Positions 52,237 through 62,400 of a stretch of DNA of 64,000 nt are shown here, piece after piece. This DNA comes from Mucilaginibacter paludis DSM 18603. GTDB lineage: Bacteria > Bacteroidota > Bacteroidia > Sphingobacteriales > Sphingobacteriaceae. Position 1 is the stretch's first letter; every line of letters begins with the position of its first letter. A program made the position numbers and the translations under genes. The notes below the pieces were generated by a model. That model worked only from the letters and a program-made list of their open reading frames with translations, did no database searches and was not told the DNA's origin. The stretch covers positions 5,102,432 through 5,166,431 of the forward strand of contig NZ_CM001403.1 of assembly GCF_000166195.2 (NCBI RefSeq), written 5' to 3'.

Positions 52237-52383
52237 AAATAATAAACCCCAAAAGTTTTTGTCTAACTTTTGGGGTTCACTTCAAAAAGGCAGCCTCTTG
52301 TTAAAAAAAAACGGATGTTTTCAATTAAAAATTTTGTATATTCATTTGAATTTCAGATATTTAAGTATAAATAGTTATGATTT

Positions 52384-53919
52384 ATGGCATCCGGAAAACC
52401 AACTTTCAAGCCCTACTACCAATCCCAGGTCATGGCCATTCCGCCTACCTTAGATGAACTTGTAGCAAAAGGTCATCCTGTTCGTATTGTAAATGATATT
52501 GTTAACAGGATCAATATACAGGGTCTTTTGGACGCTTATCATATTAAGGGCACCTCAAGCTACCACCCACAGATGTTGCTAAAAGTTTTGGTTTATGGCT
52601 ATGTCAGCAACGTTTACAGCAGCAGAAAGCTGGAAACGGCCTGTAAAGAGAACATCAACTTGATGTGGCTGAGCGGAATGAGCTATCCAGACCACAATAC
52701 CATTAACCGTTTTCGTGGTGTTCGCCTTAAGGACGCCCTGCGCAGCGTTTTCGAGGAAGTAGTAAAACTGTTAGCCGAAGAAGGCCTGTTAAGCATTGAA
52801 GAAGTCTATACCGATGGCACCAAGATAGAGGCCAATGCCAACAGATACACTTTTGTATGGAAAAAGGCGATCCAGACCAATAAGGAAAAGATGAAAAAAG
52901 CGCTGGGTGAAATCTGGGAATATGCTCAAAGTATAGCCAAAGCCGAAGATAACCTCCCTGAACCACCGGATTTTACGGATATCAGCCCAAAAAGGGTACA
53001 GGATACGGTGGATACGCTCAACGCGGTACTGGCCGAGAAGCCCCATACCAGTAAAGAGATGAAGGCAAAGCTGAAATATGTAAGCAGGGAATACCCCAAG
53101 AAAATAGCCGAATATGAACGCAAAGAGGCCATTCTGGGCAATCGAAACAGCTTCAGCAAGACCGATACCGATGCAACCTTCATGCGGATGAAGGAAGACC
53201 ACATGCAGAACGGACAGCTTAAAGCAGGCTACAACGTTCAGATCTCCACATCCAACCAGTTCATCGTCAATTACACCATCCACCCGAACCCCACCGACAC
53301 CACGACATTACAAGCGCATTTAGAGCAACACAAGGCCAGTTATGGTAAAACCCTGGAAACTATTACTGCAGATGCCGGTTACGGAAGTGAAGAAAATTAT
53401 GACCTGTTAGAAGCCCGGAATATTGAAGCCTATGTTAAATATGGGATGTTCGATAAACAGCAGAGCGAACATTACAATACCAAGCAGCCATTTAGTGCCG
53501 ACAAACTGTTCTATGATCCGGCCCAGGATTGCTACATCTGCCCGATGGGACAAAGAATGCACTATATCGGTGATGGAAAGCGAAAAACAAGTACCGGCTT
53601 TGAGCAGACCAGCAAAAGGTATCAGGCAAAGAATTGTTCTGGCTGTCCATTAAATGGGGCCTGCCATAAATCTCAGGGGAATAGAATTATAGAGGTTAAC
53701 GAAAATCTAAAGCGACATAAAGCAATAGCGTACGGACTGCTCAATAGTGAAAAGGGCATCGAAAAACGAAAGCAGCGATGTTATGATGTTGAACCAGTTT
53801 TCGGAAATATCAAACAGAACCACGGGTTCCGCCGCTTTATGCTCCGCGGCAAGGAAAAAGTGGCAATCGAATGGGGGTTATTGGCAATTGCACAAAACAT
53901 CAGGAAAAAAGCAGCTTAA
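52384..53919 (+). CDS. IS1182-family transposase
   Basis: A 511-residue DDE transposase. The N-terminal domain has LKVLVYGYVSNVYSSRKLET and NINLMWLSGMSYPDHNTINR (IS1182 DUF772-like). Catalytic acids: Asp in VYTDGTKIEANANRYTF (about 142), Asp in ITADAGYGSEENYDLL (about 328) and Glu in YDVEPVFGNIKQNHGFRR (about 467). A cysteine cluster, CYICPMGQRM and CSGCPLNGACH, lies between the last two. The gene looks full-length and intact. Its promoter region would include the left end of the element, now separated by the IS3 insertion. Confidence 0.93.
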   Translation: MASGKPTFKPYYQSQVMAIPPTLDELVAKGHPVRIVNDIVNRINIQGLLDAYHIKGTSSYHPQMLLKVLVYGYVSNVYSSRKLETACKENINLMWLSGMSYPDHNTINRFRGVRLKDALRSVFEEVVKLLAEEGLLSIEEVYTDGTKIEANANRYTFVWKKAIQTNKEKMKKALGEIWEYAQSIAKAEDNLPEPPDFTDISPKRVQDTVDTLNAVLAEKPHTSKEMKAKLKYVSREYPKKIAEYERKEAILGNRNSFSKTDTDATFMRMKEDHMQNGQLKAGYNVQISTSNQFIVNYTIHPNPTDTTTLQAHLEQHKASYGKTLETITADAGYGSEENYDLLEARNIEAYVKYGMFDKQQSEHYNTKQPFSADKLFYDPAQDCYICPMGQRMHYIGDGKRKTSTGFEQTSKRYQAKNCSGCPLNGACHKSQGNRIIEVNENLKRHKAIAYGLLNSEKGIEKRKQRCYDVEPVFGNIKQNHGFRRFMLRGKEKVAIEWGLLAIAQNIRKKAA

Positions 53920-54048
53920 AAAAGCTGTTTTTGTGCCTCTTTTGAAAATAATCGGTTTAGAACAGCAAATTAAGACGGTACAGTCAAAGGATAATATAAA
54001 ATCCAAAAAAACATAAAAAAGGCCATCTCAGTATTTTGAGACAGCCTC

Positions 54049-54180
54049 TACCCATCCCGTTTATTCCTATCATCTGCACGTTCGCTCATTCATCATCCGC
54101 ATCTTAGGCATCTGCACATTTTCACATTTGTCATTTGCACATTCATCCACACATTTCCAAATCCGCACATTTATATTGTA
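54049..54180. repeat. Half of a word-repeat element beside the IS right end
   Basis: CATCTGCACGTTCGCTCATT and further CATTTGCACATTCATC-like words repeat over 120 bases. They are the same words as in the right arm of the 41.4-kb element. No matching left arm is seen next to the IS, so the element may have been truncated. Confidence 0.5.
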
Positions 54181-54229
54181 TTCTTCAATTTAAAGTTTAA
54201 GCTTTGTGCCTATAGTTTAAGCATTAATT

Positions 54230-56539
54230 ATGAAGAACTACATTCAGGCCGACGAGTGGAATATTATAGAAGAAGGTTTTGATCCTCATTTAAATAAAAT
54301 ATCCGAAAGTATTTTTAGCCTGGGTAACGGGCACATGGGGCAGCGCGCCAATTTTGAAGAAGCTTATTCGGGCGAAACCTTACAAGGTAATTATGTTGCC
54401 GGGGTATATTATCCTGATAAAACCCGTGTGGGCTGGTGGAAGAACGGCTATCCCGAATATTTTGCCAAAGTGTTAAACGCCGCTAACTGGATAGGGATCG
54501 ACATTGTTATTGATGGCATACAGCTGGATCTGAGCCAATGTAAAGTGATTTCTTTTAAACGTGTGCTCAATATGCAGCAAGGTTATCTGGAGCGTTTTTT
54601 TGTTGCCGAATTGAGCAATGGGAACCAGGTTAGTGTGGCTGCCAAACGTTTTTGCAGTATAGTTGATGAAGAAGCTGGGGCTATCCGCTATAGTATAACC
54701 CCGCTTAATTTTAGCGGTGAGGTTAAAATAATGCCTTTTATAGATGGGGATGTGTCCAACTACGATGCCAATTATGATGAGAAGTTTTGGGATCATGTTG
54801 ACCAGCAAGCTGCCGGGCTGGATACTTACCTGATGCTGGAAACCCGGAAAACCAATTTTGTAGTTTGCACAGGCAGCCGCTTTGCAGTTCATCAAAACGG
54901 CCAACTCGTAGCTGTAGAGGCTCAACCCATTTTAAAGGATAAATATGTGGCATCGGTATTTACGTTGAACCTGGTACAGGGGCAGGAGACCGTGATTTAT
55001 AAATACGCTGCTAATGTATCATCACAAAACTATGCTCCGGAAGATTTGCCAGGCGCTTGTAAAGCTGTCATAGATCGTGTAGCTGCCAAAGGTTTTGAAA
55101 CCATGCTGCAAGAACAGGCTGATGCCTGGCAAAAAAAATGGGATGAAAGTGATATTGTAATTGAGGGGGATGTTTCGGCACAGCAGGGCATCCGTTTCAA
55201 TATTTTTCAATTGAGCCAAACCTATACCGGCAAAGATGCCCGCTTAAACATAGGGCCTAAGGGTTTTACGGGCGAAAAGTACGGAGGCTCAACCTATTGG
55301 GATACCGAAGCTTATTGCGTGCCCTTTTACCTGGCTACGGCGCCGCAACAGGTAACTAAAAACCTGCTGGTTTACCGGTACAATCAGTTGGGTAAGGCCA
55401 TAGAGAATGCCACCAAGCTCGGTTTTAACAAGGGAGCGGCTTTATACCCTATGGTTACCATGAACGGGGAGGAATGCCATAACGAATGGGAGATTACTTT
55501 TGAGGAGATCCACCGCAATGGCGCCATAGCCTACGCTATATTTAACTATATCCGTTATACCGGCGATCAGGACTATCTGGTAGATTACGGTTTGGAAGTT
55601 TTAATCGGTATTGCCCGTTTCTGGAAACAGCGTGTTAACTGGAGCAATGCCAAAAAACAGTATGTCATGCTGGGAGTAACTGGCCCCAACGAATACGAGA
55701 ATAACATTAACAACAACTGGTACACCAGTACGCTGGCTACCTGGTGCATGGGCTACGCCATAGAGGCGCTTAACTACGTAAAGGCCCAGGCTGCGGATAA
55801 ATGCCAGGCACTTTTAGGCCGTTTAAACTTTAACGAAGCTGATGAAACCGGCGCCTGGCAGCACATTATTGATAACATGTACTATGCCGAAGATAAGGAG
55901 CATGGCATTTACTTGCAGCAGGATGGTTTTTTAGATAAGGAAATTATCCATGTTAAAGATCTGGACCCATCGCAGCGGCCGCTCAATCAGAAATGGAGCT
56001 GGGACAGGATACTGAGATCGTGCTTTATTAAACAGGCGGACGTACTGCAGGGGTTTTATTTTTTCAGGGATCAATACGATATAGATACGCTCAGGCGCAA
56101 TTATAATTTTTATGAACCCTTAACAGTTCACGAGAGTTCGCTTTCGCCTTGTATACATGCTATTTTAGCCTCCAGGTTGGACTTAGCTGATGATGCCTAT
56201 AACTTTTACCTCCGCACATCAAGGCTCGACCTGGACGATTATAATAACGATACCGAGGATGGCCTGCATATCACCTCAATGGCGGGTACATGGATGAGCG
56301 TGGTAGAGGGTTTTGCCGGTATGCACGTTCAGGATGATACGCTAAAATTTGAGCCTTTTTTACCGGCTAAGTGGAAATCGTTTTCGTTTAACGTAGGCTT
56401 CAGGAAAAATACGTTAAATGTGAAAATTGTTGCTGATGGCGTACGTATCACCAACCTATCCGGTAGCGCGCTTAGTGTTAATGTATTTGATAAGCCGGTT
56501 TTAATTGAAGCAGGAGCTGAGGCTTTTGTTGTACGATGA
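54230..56539 (+). CDS. Glycoside hydrolase family 65 disaccharide phosphorylase (maltose/kojibiose/trehalose type)
   Basis: A 769-residue GH65 enzyme that phosphorolyses an alpha-glucoside to beta-glucose 1-phosphate and glucose. ISESIFSLGNGHMGQRANFE is the N-terminal family motif, YWDTEAYCVPFYLATAP follows, and NGEECHNEWEITFEEIHRNG holds the catalytic Glu (in FEEIHRN). A beta-phosphoglucomutase gene, the common neighbour, is not in the window. Which of maltose, trehalose, nigerose or kojibiose is used cannot be decided. No signal peptide; cytoplasmic. Expression unit unclear; the intergenic region before it contains IS-flanking repeats. Confidence 0.9.
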   Translation: MKNYIQADEWNIIEEGFDPHLNKISESIFSLGNGHMGQRANFEEAYSGETLQGNYVAGVYYPDKTRVGWWKNGYPEYFAKVLNAANWIGIDIVIDGIQLDLSQCKVISFKRVLNMQQGYLERFFVAELSNGNQVSVAAKRFCSIVDEEAGAIRYSITPLNFSGEVKIMPFIDGDVSNYDANYDEKFWDHVDQQAAGLDTYLMLETRKTNFVVCTGSRFAVHQNGQLVAVEAQPILKDKYVASVFTLNLVQGQETVIYKYAANVSSQNYAPEDLPGACKAVIDRVAAKGFETMLQEQADAWQKKWDESDIVIEGDVSAQQGIRFNIFQLSQTYTGKDARLNIGPKGFTGEKYGGSTYWDTEAYCVPFYLATAPQQVTKNLLVYRYNQLGKAIENATKLGFNKGAALYPMVTMNGEECHNEWEITFEEIHRNGAIAYAIFNYIRYTGDQDYLVDYGLEVLIGIARFWKQRVNWSNAKKQYVMLGVTGPNEYENNINNNWYTSTLATWCMGYAIEALNYVKAQAADKCQALLGRLNFNEADETGAWQHIIDNMYYAEDKEHGIYLQQDGFLDKEIIHVKDLDPSQRPLNQKWSWDRILRSCFIKQADVLQGFYFFRDQYDIDTLRRNYNFYEPLTVHESSLSPCIHAILASRLDLADDAYNFYLRTSRLDLDDYNNDTEDGLHITSMAGTWMSVVEGFAGMHVQDDTLKFEPFLPAKWKSFSFNVGFRKNTLNVKIVADGVRITNLSGSALSVNVFDKPVLIEAGAEAFVVR

Positions 56540-56583
56540 TTGGAGATTGTTGTTTTTAAATTGTTGACAATCAGCATAAAATC

Positions 56584-56683
56584 GTCATTGCGAGGAACGA
56601 AGCAATCTCTACTAAGGCAGAGCGGCCATCTAAGTTCGCCCTGTATAGTTTAGAGATTGCTTCGTCGTGCCTCCTTATAATGA
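56584..56683. repeat. Inverted repeat block with ATTGCGAGGAACGAAGCAATC
   Basis: CATTGCGAGGAACGAAGCAA followed by TCTC, and later GAGATTGCTTCGTCGTGCCT, are approximate reverse complements around a 45-base centre. This is the kind of palindromic repeat I recall in many copies in sphingobacterial intergenic DNA. Confidence 0.65.
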
Positions 56684-56743
56684 TGTCTTAAATCCTTGAT
56701 TATCAATGCGTATATTTTGCGCGTATAATCAGTATTCTTTAAT

Positions 56744-56900
56744 TTAGAACATCGGCCCGCTCAAACGCCGCGGGAAGGGCTTTGTTCTTTTTGTCTTGAC
56801 ACAAAAAGAACCAAAAAAGTCAAGACTGCCCGATCCTTCTGCCCACAGGCCAACTCCCGGCCCGGCGTGCAGTCTGGCCATTGCGCACTTTCTTTCTACA
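56744..56900. repeat. Repeat block with perfect GTTCTTTTTGT hairpin
   Basis: GTTCTTTTTGT (56784-56794) and ACAAAAAGAAC (56801-56811) form a perfect eleven-base-pair stem with a six-base loop. G/C-rich sequence on both sides has no frame with protein features. Confidence 0.6.
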
Positions 56901-56992
56901 CCTAACAGGCTGCAAGGTTCAAACGGCATCTCTGCTTTTTTCCGGTTGGCCAGTGACTTACTCGGATAAAAGGTTTTGCACATAAAAAAAGG

Positions 56993-57075
56993 GTGTCATG
57001 CTGAGCCTGTCGAAGCACGTTGTGGTGGCCTCTGCAAGCGGCATTCCGCTTTCATTTAGCGCTTAAGGGCCCACC
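56993..57075. repeat. Repeat block TGTCATGCTGAGCCTGTCGAAG
   Basis: GTCATGCTGAGCCTGTCGAA and the following GGCATTCCGCTTTC stretch resemble repetitive extragenic DNA that I recall from Bacteroidota genomes. Only one copy is in this window. Confidence 0.4.
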
Positions 57076-57203
57076 AGTAAAAAAAATCGTAATGACATAG
57101 TTTTTTATGCTTTTCAAAGCATTATTCTATATCTTTTTCGGCAGGATCTATTTTATAATGCTATTTATACATTGACCTATAGTTTTTTAGTATAAGTACA
57201 AAA

Positions 57204-57233
57204 AAAGCCGCTCCGGGTACCCGGAGCGGCTTT
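57204..57233 (-). terminator. Terminator of dnaK
   Basis: A perfect 30-base palindrome centred on GGGTACCC (AAAGCCGCTCCGGGT and its reverse complement), followed on the minus strand by TTTT. It lies 24 bases past the dnaK stop. Confidence 0.9.
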
Positions 57234-57256
57234 CAATTTATTAAGTTCGGGAGGAA

Positions 57257-59161
57257 TTATTTCACCTCTTCAAAATCAACATCAGTAACAGCATCACCTG
57301 CGGCACCTTGTGGGTTGCCTGCAGCTTGTTCTGCACCTGGTTGAGCTTGTCCGCCATCAGCTGAAGCTTTGTACATATCTTCTGATGCAGCGTTCCATGC
57401 ATTTTGCAATTCAGCTTGTACAGCGTCAATGTCGGCTATGTTTTTAGCAGAGTAAGCTGCTTTCAATTTTTCTAAGCCGCTTTCGATAGGCGCTTTTTTA
57501 TCAGCAGGGATTTTATCACCGTACTCTTTCAGTTGTTTTTCTGTCGAGAAGATCAGGGCATCGGCAGCGTTCAGTTTTTCAACTTCTTCTTTTGCCTTTT
57601 TGTCAGCATCAGCGTTAGCTTCTGCTTCGTCCTTCATCTTTTTGATCTCGGCATCAGTTAAGCCCGAAGAAGCTTCGATACGGATCTTTTGCTCTTTACC
57701 GGTAGCTTTATCCTTTGCAGATACGTGTAATATACCGTTAGCATCAATATCGAAAGTTACTTCAATTTGAGGCACACCGCGAGGTGCTGGTGGTATACCA
57801 TCTAAGTGGAAACGGCCTATGGTGCGGTTTTGAGCTGCCATTGGGCGTTCGCCTTGTAAAATGTGAATCTCAACCGAAGGCTGGCTATCAGATGCGGTTG
57901 AAAAAGTTTCCGACTTTTTAGATGGAATAGTTGTGTTTGATTCGATCAGTTTAGTCATCACGCCACCCATAGTTTCAATACCTAATGAAAGCGGGGTAAC
58001 ATCTAACAACAACACATCCTTAACATCACCTGATAATACACCACCTTGAATGGCAGCACCAATAGCTACTACTTCGTCAGGGTTAACACCTTTTGAAGGA
58101 GCCTTGCCAAAGAATTTTTGTACTGCATCTTGTATAGCAGGGATACGGGTTGAACCACCTACCAGGATAATCTCGTCGATATCCGATACGCTTAAACCAG
58201 CATTTTTCAAAGCTGTTTTACAAGGCTCAATAGTACGTTTAATTAAGCTATCAGCTAATTGCTCAAATTTAGCGCGGGTTAAAGTTTTAACCAAGTGCTT
58301 AGGCATACCGTCAACCGCTGTAATGTATGGCAGGTTAATTTCGGTAGTAGTTGAGCTTGAAAGTTCAACCTTAGCTTTTTCAGCTGATTCTTTTAAACGT
58401 TGTAACGACATCGGGTCACGACGCAGGTCAAAACCTTCGTCATTTTTAAACTCGTCTGCCATCCAGTCAATAATAACCTGGTCAAAATCGTCACCACCTA
58501 AGTGAGTATCACCGTCGGTTGATTTTACTTCGAACACGCCATCACCTAATTCAAGTACAGATACGTCATGAGTACCACCACCGCAGTCAAACACAACAAT
58601 TTTCATGTCCTTGTGCGCTTTGTCCAGGCCGTAAGCAAGGGCGGCGGCAGTAGGCTCGTTAATAATACGGCGTACTTTTAAACCAGCGATTTCACCGGCT
58701 TCTTTAGTGGCCTGGCGTTGAGCATCGTTAAAATAAGCCGGAACGGTAATAACCGCTTCAGTTACTTCGTGTCCTAAGAAATCCTCAGCAGTTTTCTTCA
58801 TTTTCTGAAGGATCATAGCTGAAATTTCCTGAGGAGTATATTTACGGTCGTCAATTTCAACACGTGGAGTGTTGTTGTCGCCTTTAACTACTTTATAAGG
58901 TACGCGTTCAGCTTCTTTTGTAACCTCGTTAAACTGGTTACCCATAAAACGTTTGATCGAAGAGATCGTTTTTGTTGGGTTAGTGATGGCCTGACGTTTA
59001 GCAGGGTCACCAACTTTACGTTCGCCGTTGTCAACAAATGCAACAACTGATGGCGTTGTACGTTTCCCCTCACTGTTAGCAATAACTACAGGCTCGTTAC
59101 CTTCCATTACAGCTACACAGGAGTTTGTTGTTCCTAAGTCGATTCCAATGATTTTAGACAT
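57257..59161 (-). CDS. dnaK: Molecular chaperone DnaK (Hsp70)
   Basis: A 634-residue Hsp70. The ATPase domain opens with IIGIDLGTTNSCVAVMEGNE, then VFDCGGGTHDVSVLELGDG, and ILVGGSTRIPAIQDAVQKFF. The linker VLLLDVTPLSLGIETMGG precedes the substrate-binding domain, and the C-terminus DAVTDVDFEEVK is the canonical tail that binds partners. Length is normal. It is a single gene; dnaJ and grpE are not adjacent. Upstream bears no CIRCE element but does hold another palindrome. Confidence 0.98.
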   Translation of the reverse strand: MSKIIGIDLGTTNSCVAVMEGNEPVVIANSEGKRTTPSVVAFVDNGERKVGDPAKRQAITNPTKTISSIKRFMGNQFNEVTKEAERVPYKVVKGDNNTPRVEIDDRKYTPQEISAMILQKMKKTAEDFLGHEVTEAVITVPAYFNDAQRQATKEAGEIAGLKVRRIINEPTAAALAYGLDKAHKDMKIVVFDCGGGTHDVSVLELGDGVFEVKSTDGDTHLGGDDFDQVIIDWMADEFKNDEGFDLRRDPMSLQRLKESAEKAKVELSSSTTTEINLPYITAVDGMPKHLVKTLTRAKFEQLADSLIKRTIEPCKTALKNAGLSVSDIDEIILVGGSTRIPAIQDAVQKFFGKAPSKGVNPDEVVAIGAAIQGGVLSGDVKDVLLLDVTPLSLGIETMGGVMTKLIESNTTIPSKKSETFSTASDSQPSVEIHILQGERPMAAQNRTIGRFHLDGIPPAPRGVPQIEVTFDIDANGILHVSAKDKATGKEQKIRIEASSGLTDAEIKKMKDEAEANADADKKAKEEVEKLNAADALIFSTEKQLKEYGDKIPADKKAPIESGLEKLKAAYSAKNIADIDAVQAELQNAWNAASEDMYKASADGGQAQPGAEQAAGNPQGAAGDAVTDVDFEEVK

Positions 59162-59439
59162 ATGATTGATTTTACTATATTGAATAATTGTTTTACTAAA
59201 GCCATATTAACAAGGCTTGTGCCAATATAGCTTTGGCAGCTATATAATAACCAGAATAATTAAATCCAGTCAGATTAGGGTGTAAGGTGGTGACAGGTTG
59301 GCAGAAAGCCAGATATTTAATGGCTTTAACGTATGGGAAATTAGAAAGTCAAATTTGTTTCTTTAATCTTTAATCGGCCGCCTATAAAAGCTGAATCACC
59401 TTAATAGATTTTTACTTGCAATAGCAATTCTTTATTTAC
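59162..59439. other. Intergenic region upstream of dnaK
   Basis: Between dnaK and the TonB receptor stop. It holds a palindrome at 59225-59245 and a weak sigma-54-like TTGGCAC/TTGT pair (see findings). No ORF or RNA gene recognised. Confidence 0.4.
59225..59245. promoter_or_regulatory. Palindrome upstream of dnaK
   Basis: ATATAGCT-TTGGC-AGCTATAT is a perfect eight-base inverted repeat with a five-base spacer, about 65 bases upstream of the dnaK ATG. It is not CIRCE. A regulator site is possible. Confidence 0.45.
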
Positions 59440-59471
59440 AAAAAGACCCGGTTAACTAACCAGGTCTTTTT
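59440..59471 (-). terminator. Terminator of the TonB-dependent receptor gene
   Basis: AAAAAGACC and GGTCTTTTT arms with an inner GGTT/AACC pair. On the minus strand the stem is followed by T-rich sequence, 18 bases past the stop. Confidence 0.8.
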
Positions 59472-59489
59472 GAGTGAAAATGTTATGAT

Positions 59490-62400
59490 TTAGAAGCTAT
59501 ATTTCAAACTTAGCTGACCACTCCAGCGTGAAGTGTAATCATTTACGAAATATGGCCTATAAACACCACGGATTAAATTTAACTTGCTTTGGTCAAAAGT
59601 AAACGTTGGGTTTTTGGTTTGACCAACAACAGTAAGTAACTGGATATCTTGGTTGCTGGCGCCATAGCTCCATCCCCAATCCTTGTTCAATAAATTACCT
59701 ACGTTAAATATATCTGCCGAAATTTGCAGTTTGTGTTGTTTGTATACATAAAAATCCTGAGTCACTTTTAAGTCGAAGTGATTTTCCCAAGGAGTTCTGT
59801 CATCGTTACGATCAATAACTTTTCCTTTATTTAATCTTAACGCTTGTTGAGAGTTGATGAAGTTTTTAAAGTCAACCCACTCTTGAGCTGCCGTTTTAAC
59901 AACAGTAGTTACCTTATTAACGGTTTGAGTTAAATCAACTAAAGTGTATTTTTTATAACCATTAGGATCATTTAACTCATCATCCGAAGGCACATACAGT
60001 AAATCCGCACTACCTGTTTTGCTGGTGATATCATCGCCATTAACATTTTTAGAATAGGTATAAGAGATCGGCTGACCTGATTGGCCTGTATAAACTAAAC
60101 CAATGGTAGTAGCTAATTTATTGTTTGCGTATTTAAAGGTTTTAGATACGTAGGCCACGATGCGAGATCCCGGATCGTAATTTGAGCGAGCTTCTGACAG
60201 GTTATTTAAACCGTTAGTATTGTATGCAAAGCGCCAGTTAGAATACGCAACAGAACTTGTACCGTCGTTAAGAGAATAAGACTCACCAAATGTATAAGCA
60301 ATTGATCCGGCCCATCCGTTAGAGAATGGTTTTTGAATTTGCGCGGTCAAGTTATAAGCATAACCTTGGTTGGTATTGGTAAGCTCGATAACATCGGTAA
60401 AGTTAGATGAAGGATAAGCCCTGGTGAAATTATACCACGGACGGGTGCTGTTGCCAATAGTTACTACATCGGTTTGATTACCTATACTTAAATTTTTATA
60501 GTTAATGGCATTGATGTTTTTAGTTACCAAGGCTTCAAATGTTCCGATTAATCCCCAGAAACCTAATTTATGATCCACGGCAACATTAGCGCGGAAAATT
60601 TGCGGAACTTTGAAATTTGGATCTGTAACATCAACTTCAGTAGCTGGAACTGTAGTTGTTGAAGGAATGTAAGCGCCGCTTAATGGGGCATTTGGATTGT
60701 AGTTAAAACGTAGGGTTGAAGGAACGGTGGTATATTTAATTGTTGATACACCATTGGTTCCATACTGGTTAGAGATCCAAACTAACGGAGAGGCACCTGT
60801 AAATATACCAGCCCCACCTCTAACTTGTGTTTCGCCATCGCCATTTACGTCCAGGTTAAATCCGATCCTTGGTGAAAATAAAGGGGTAGATTTTGGAACA
60901 ACGTTGTTTTTAAAACCCATAGAGGCCGGGTCGTTATTAAACGCAACGTTTTCTGTTGGTTTATTAAAGTACACTGGCAAATCAACTCTCAGGCCGTAAG
61001 TCAGTTTTAATTTATCATTTACACTCCACACATCCTGACCATATAAGCTAAGGTTTGCAGTGTGTATAACAGCTGCAAATTTATCTCCAGGGTTTGTTGG
61101 AGAATAGTTTAAAGTGTAGTTAGTTGGAGCGGTAGTATTGTTTTCAAACGCAGCTATGTTATCAAAACCGGTTGCAGTGTTGTTATAAGTATATGCACCG
61201 TTGTAAGCCTGTAAAAAAACGTTTTTGGTGTTGTAAAAATCGTTAGCAGTACCAATTGTAATGGTATGATTATTTTTATAAATGGTATAGTTATCCGTCA
61301 GCGAGTAATTGTCTTGTCCCAATGAATTTGCTGCTGAAGAAAAGTCAGCACCCAAATTGTAAGTTAAACCATTTTGAACGATTTGAATGTTTGGAAAAGG
61401 TGAGGTTGCCCGGCTATCACGTATATTATTATAGGTAAGACGTAATACGTTTGATGAATTTGATGAAATAGTACTGTTTAACTCAATTACTGAAGAGTTA
61501 GTAGTATTATTCATATAATATCCTGCATCGGCAAAGGTAATTGATGTAGGGCTGCGACTGATGATATAATTACTGCCATCAACATAGCTATGACGGAACG
61601 TTAATTTGTTTTTGTTGTCAAGGTTCCAGTCAATACGCGCGAATACAGACGTTGAATATTGTTTCTTGTTAATGTCTGTGAAACTACCTGGGTCGTAACT
61701 GTACTTGTTTATAACAAAGTTACGTAATGCCTGCAATGTAGCCACATCAAAGTTTGATCCAGAGCCTGACTGCGATGGGTCAAATGCTACCGGTGTTTTG
61801 TTATCAAAACGTTCTGCATTAACGTAATAAAACAGTTTGTTTTTAATTATAGGGCCACCTAAACTCAAACCAAAGGTTGTGTTTTTAAATGTGGGATATT
61901 TAATATCTGTTAGAACATTTTTACCTATGAAATTCTGATTTTGCAGAAGGGTATAAGCAGAACCGTGTATTTCATTAGTACCGCTTTTGGTTACCGCGTT
62001 AATACCACCGCCGGTAAAGCTACCTTGAGTTACATCATAAGGTGCCAACAAAATCTGCACTTGTTGTATAGACTCAAAAGGAATAGGGTTGATACCCGCC
62101 TGGCCGCCATTAGTACCTGATGAAGCTAAACCAAAAGCATCATTAGCAGCAGCACCATCGATTGTAAGTCTGTTGTAACGATTGTTTTGACCTGCGAATG
62201 TTATACCCAGGGGGCTACCATCACTACCGTTTTTATTAGCAATAGCTTGTGGTGTCAATCTTGCAAAATCCTGGAAACTTCTGGATATAGTTGGTAAAGA
62301 TTGTAGCTGTTGCTGAGAAATGCTGGTAGATGTACCATTTCTCTCAGAACTAATCACGCTTGCTTTAGTACCTTTAACCGATACTTCCGCTAAAGAACGG

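Larger units (their letters stand above)
50860..52284 (-). mobile_element. IS3-family insertion sequence inserted in the IS1182-like element
   Basis: The 1,425-base element has ends TGGTGTGACCCCAAAAAGTT and (reverse complement of the right end) TGAAGTGAACCCCAAAAGTT, matching in about 20 of 26 positions and ending in TG...CA as IS3 elements do. AAAA flanks both sides, a plausible four-base target duplication. It carries orfA and orfB on the minus strand. Confidence 0.82.
50845..54048 (+). mobile_element. IS1182-like insertion sequence, interrupted by an IS3-family element
   Basis: Terminal inverted repeats GAGGCTGTCTCAAAA occur at 50845-50859 and, in reverse complement, at about 54034-54048. 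Without the inserted IS3 element and its duplicated AAAA it would be about 1.78 kb, a normal IS1182 size, holding one transposase. Flanking bases (CACAACAA on the left, TACCCATC on the right) do not match, so no target duplication is visible. This may mean a deletion next to the element. Deduced from end matching by eye. Confidence 0.75.
56540..57203. other. Long intergenic region made of repetitive extragenic elements
   Basis: About 660 bases between convergent genes. I see three repeat-like blocks (listed separately) and no credible gene. A minus-strand frame at 56744-56983 lies wholly in repeat sequence and is not credible as a protein. Confidence 0.55.

Noticed and set aside
56744..56983. 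A 79-codon minus-strand frame before dnaK
   Set aside because: It lies entirely in repetitive extragenic sequence with a perfect hairpin.
59162..59280. CIRCE heat-shock element upstream of dnaK
   Set aside because: The TTAGCACTC-n9-GAGTGCTAA pattern is not present; the palindrome found there has a different sequence.
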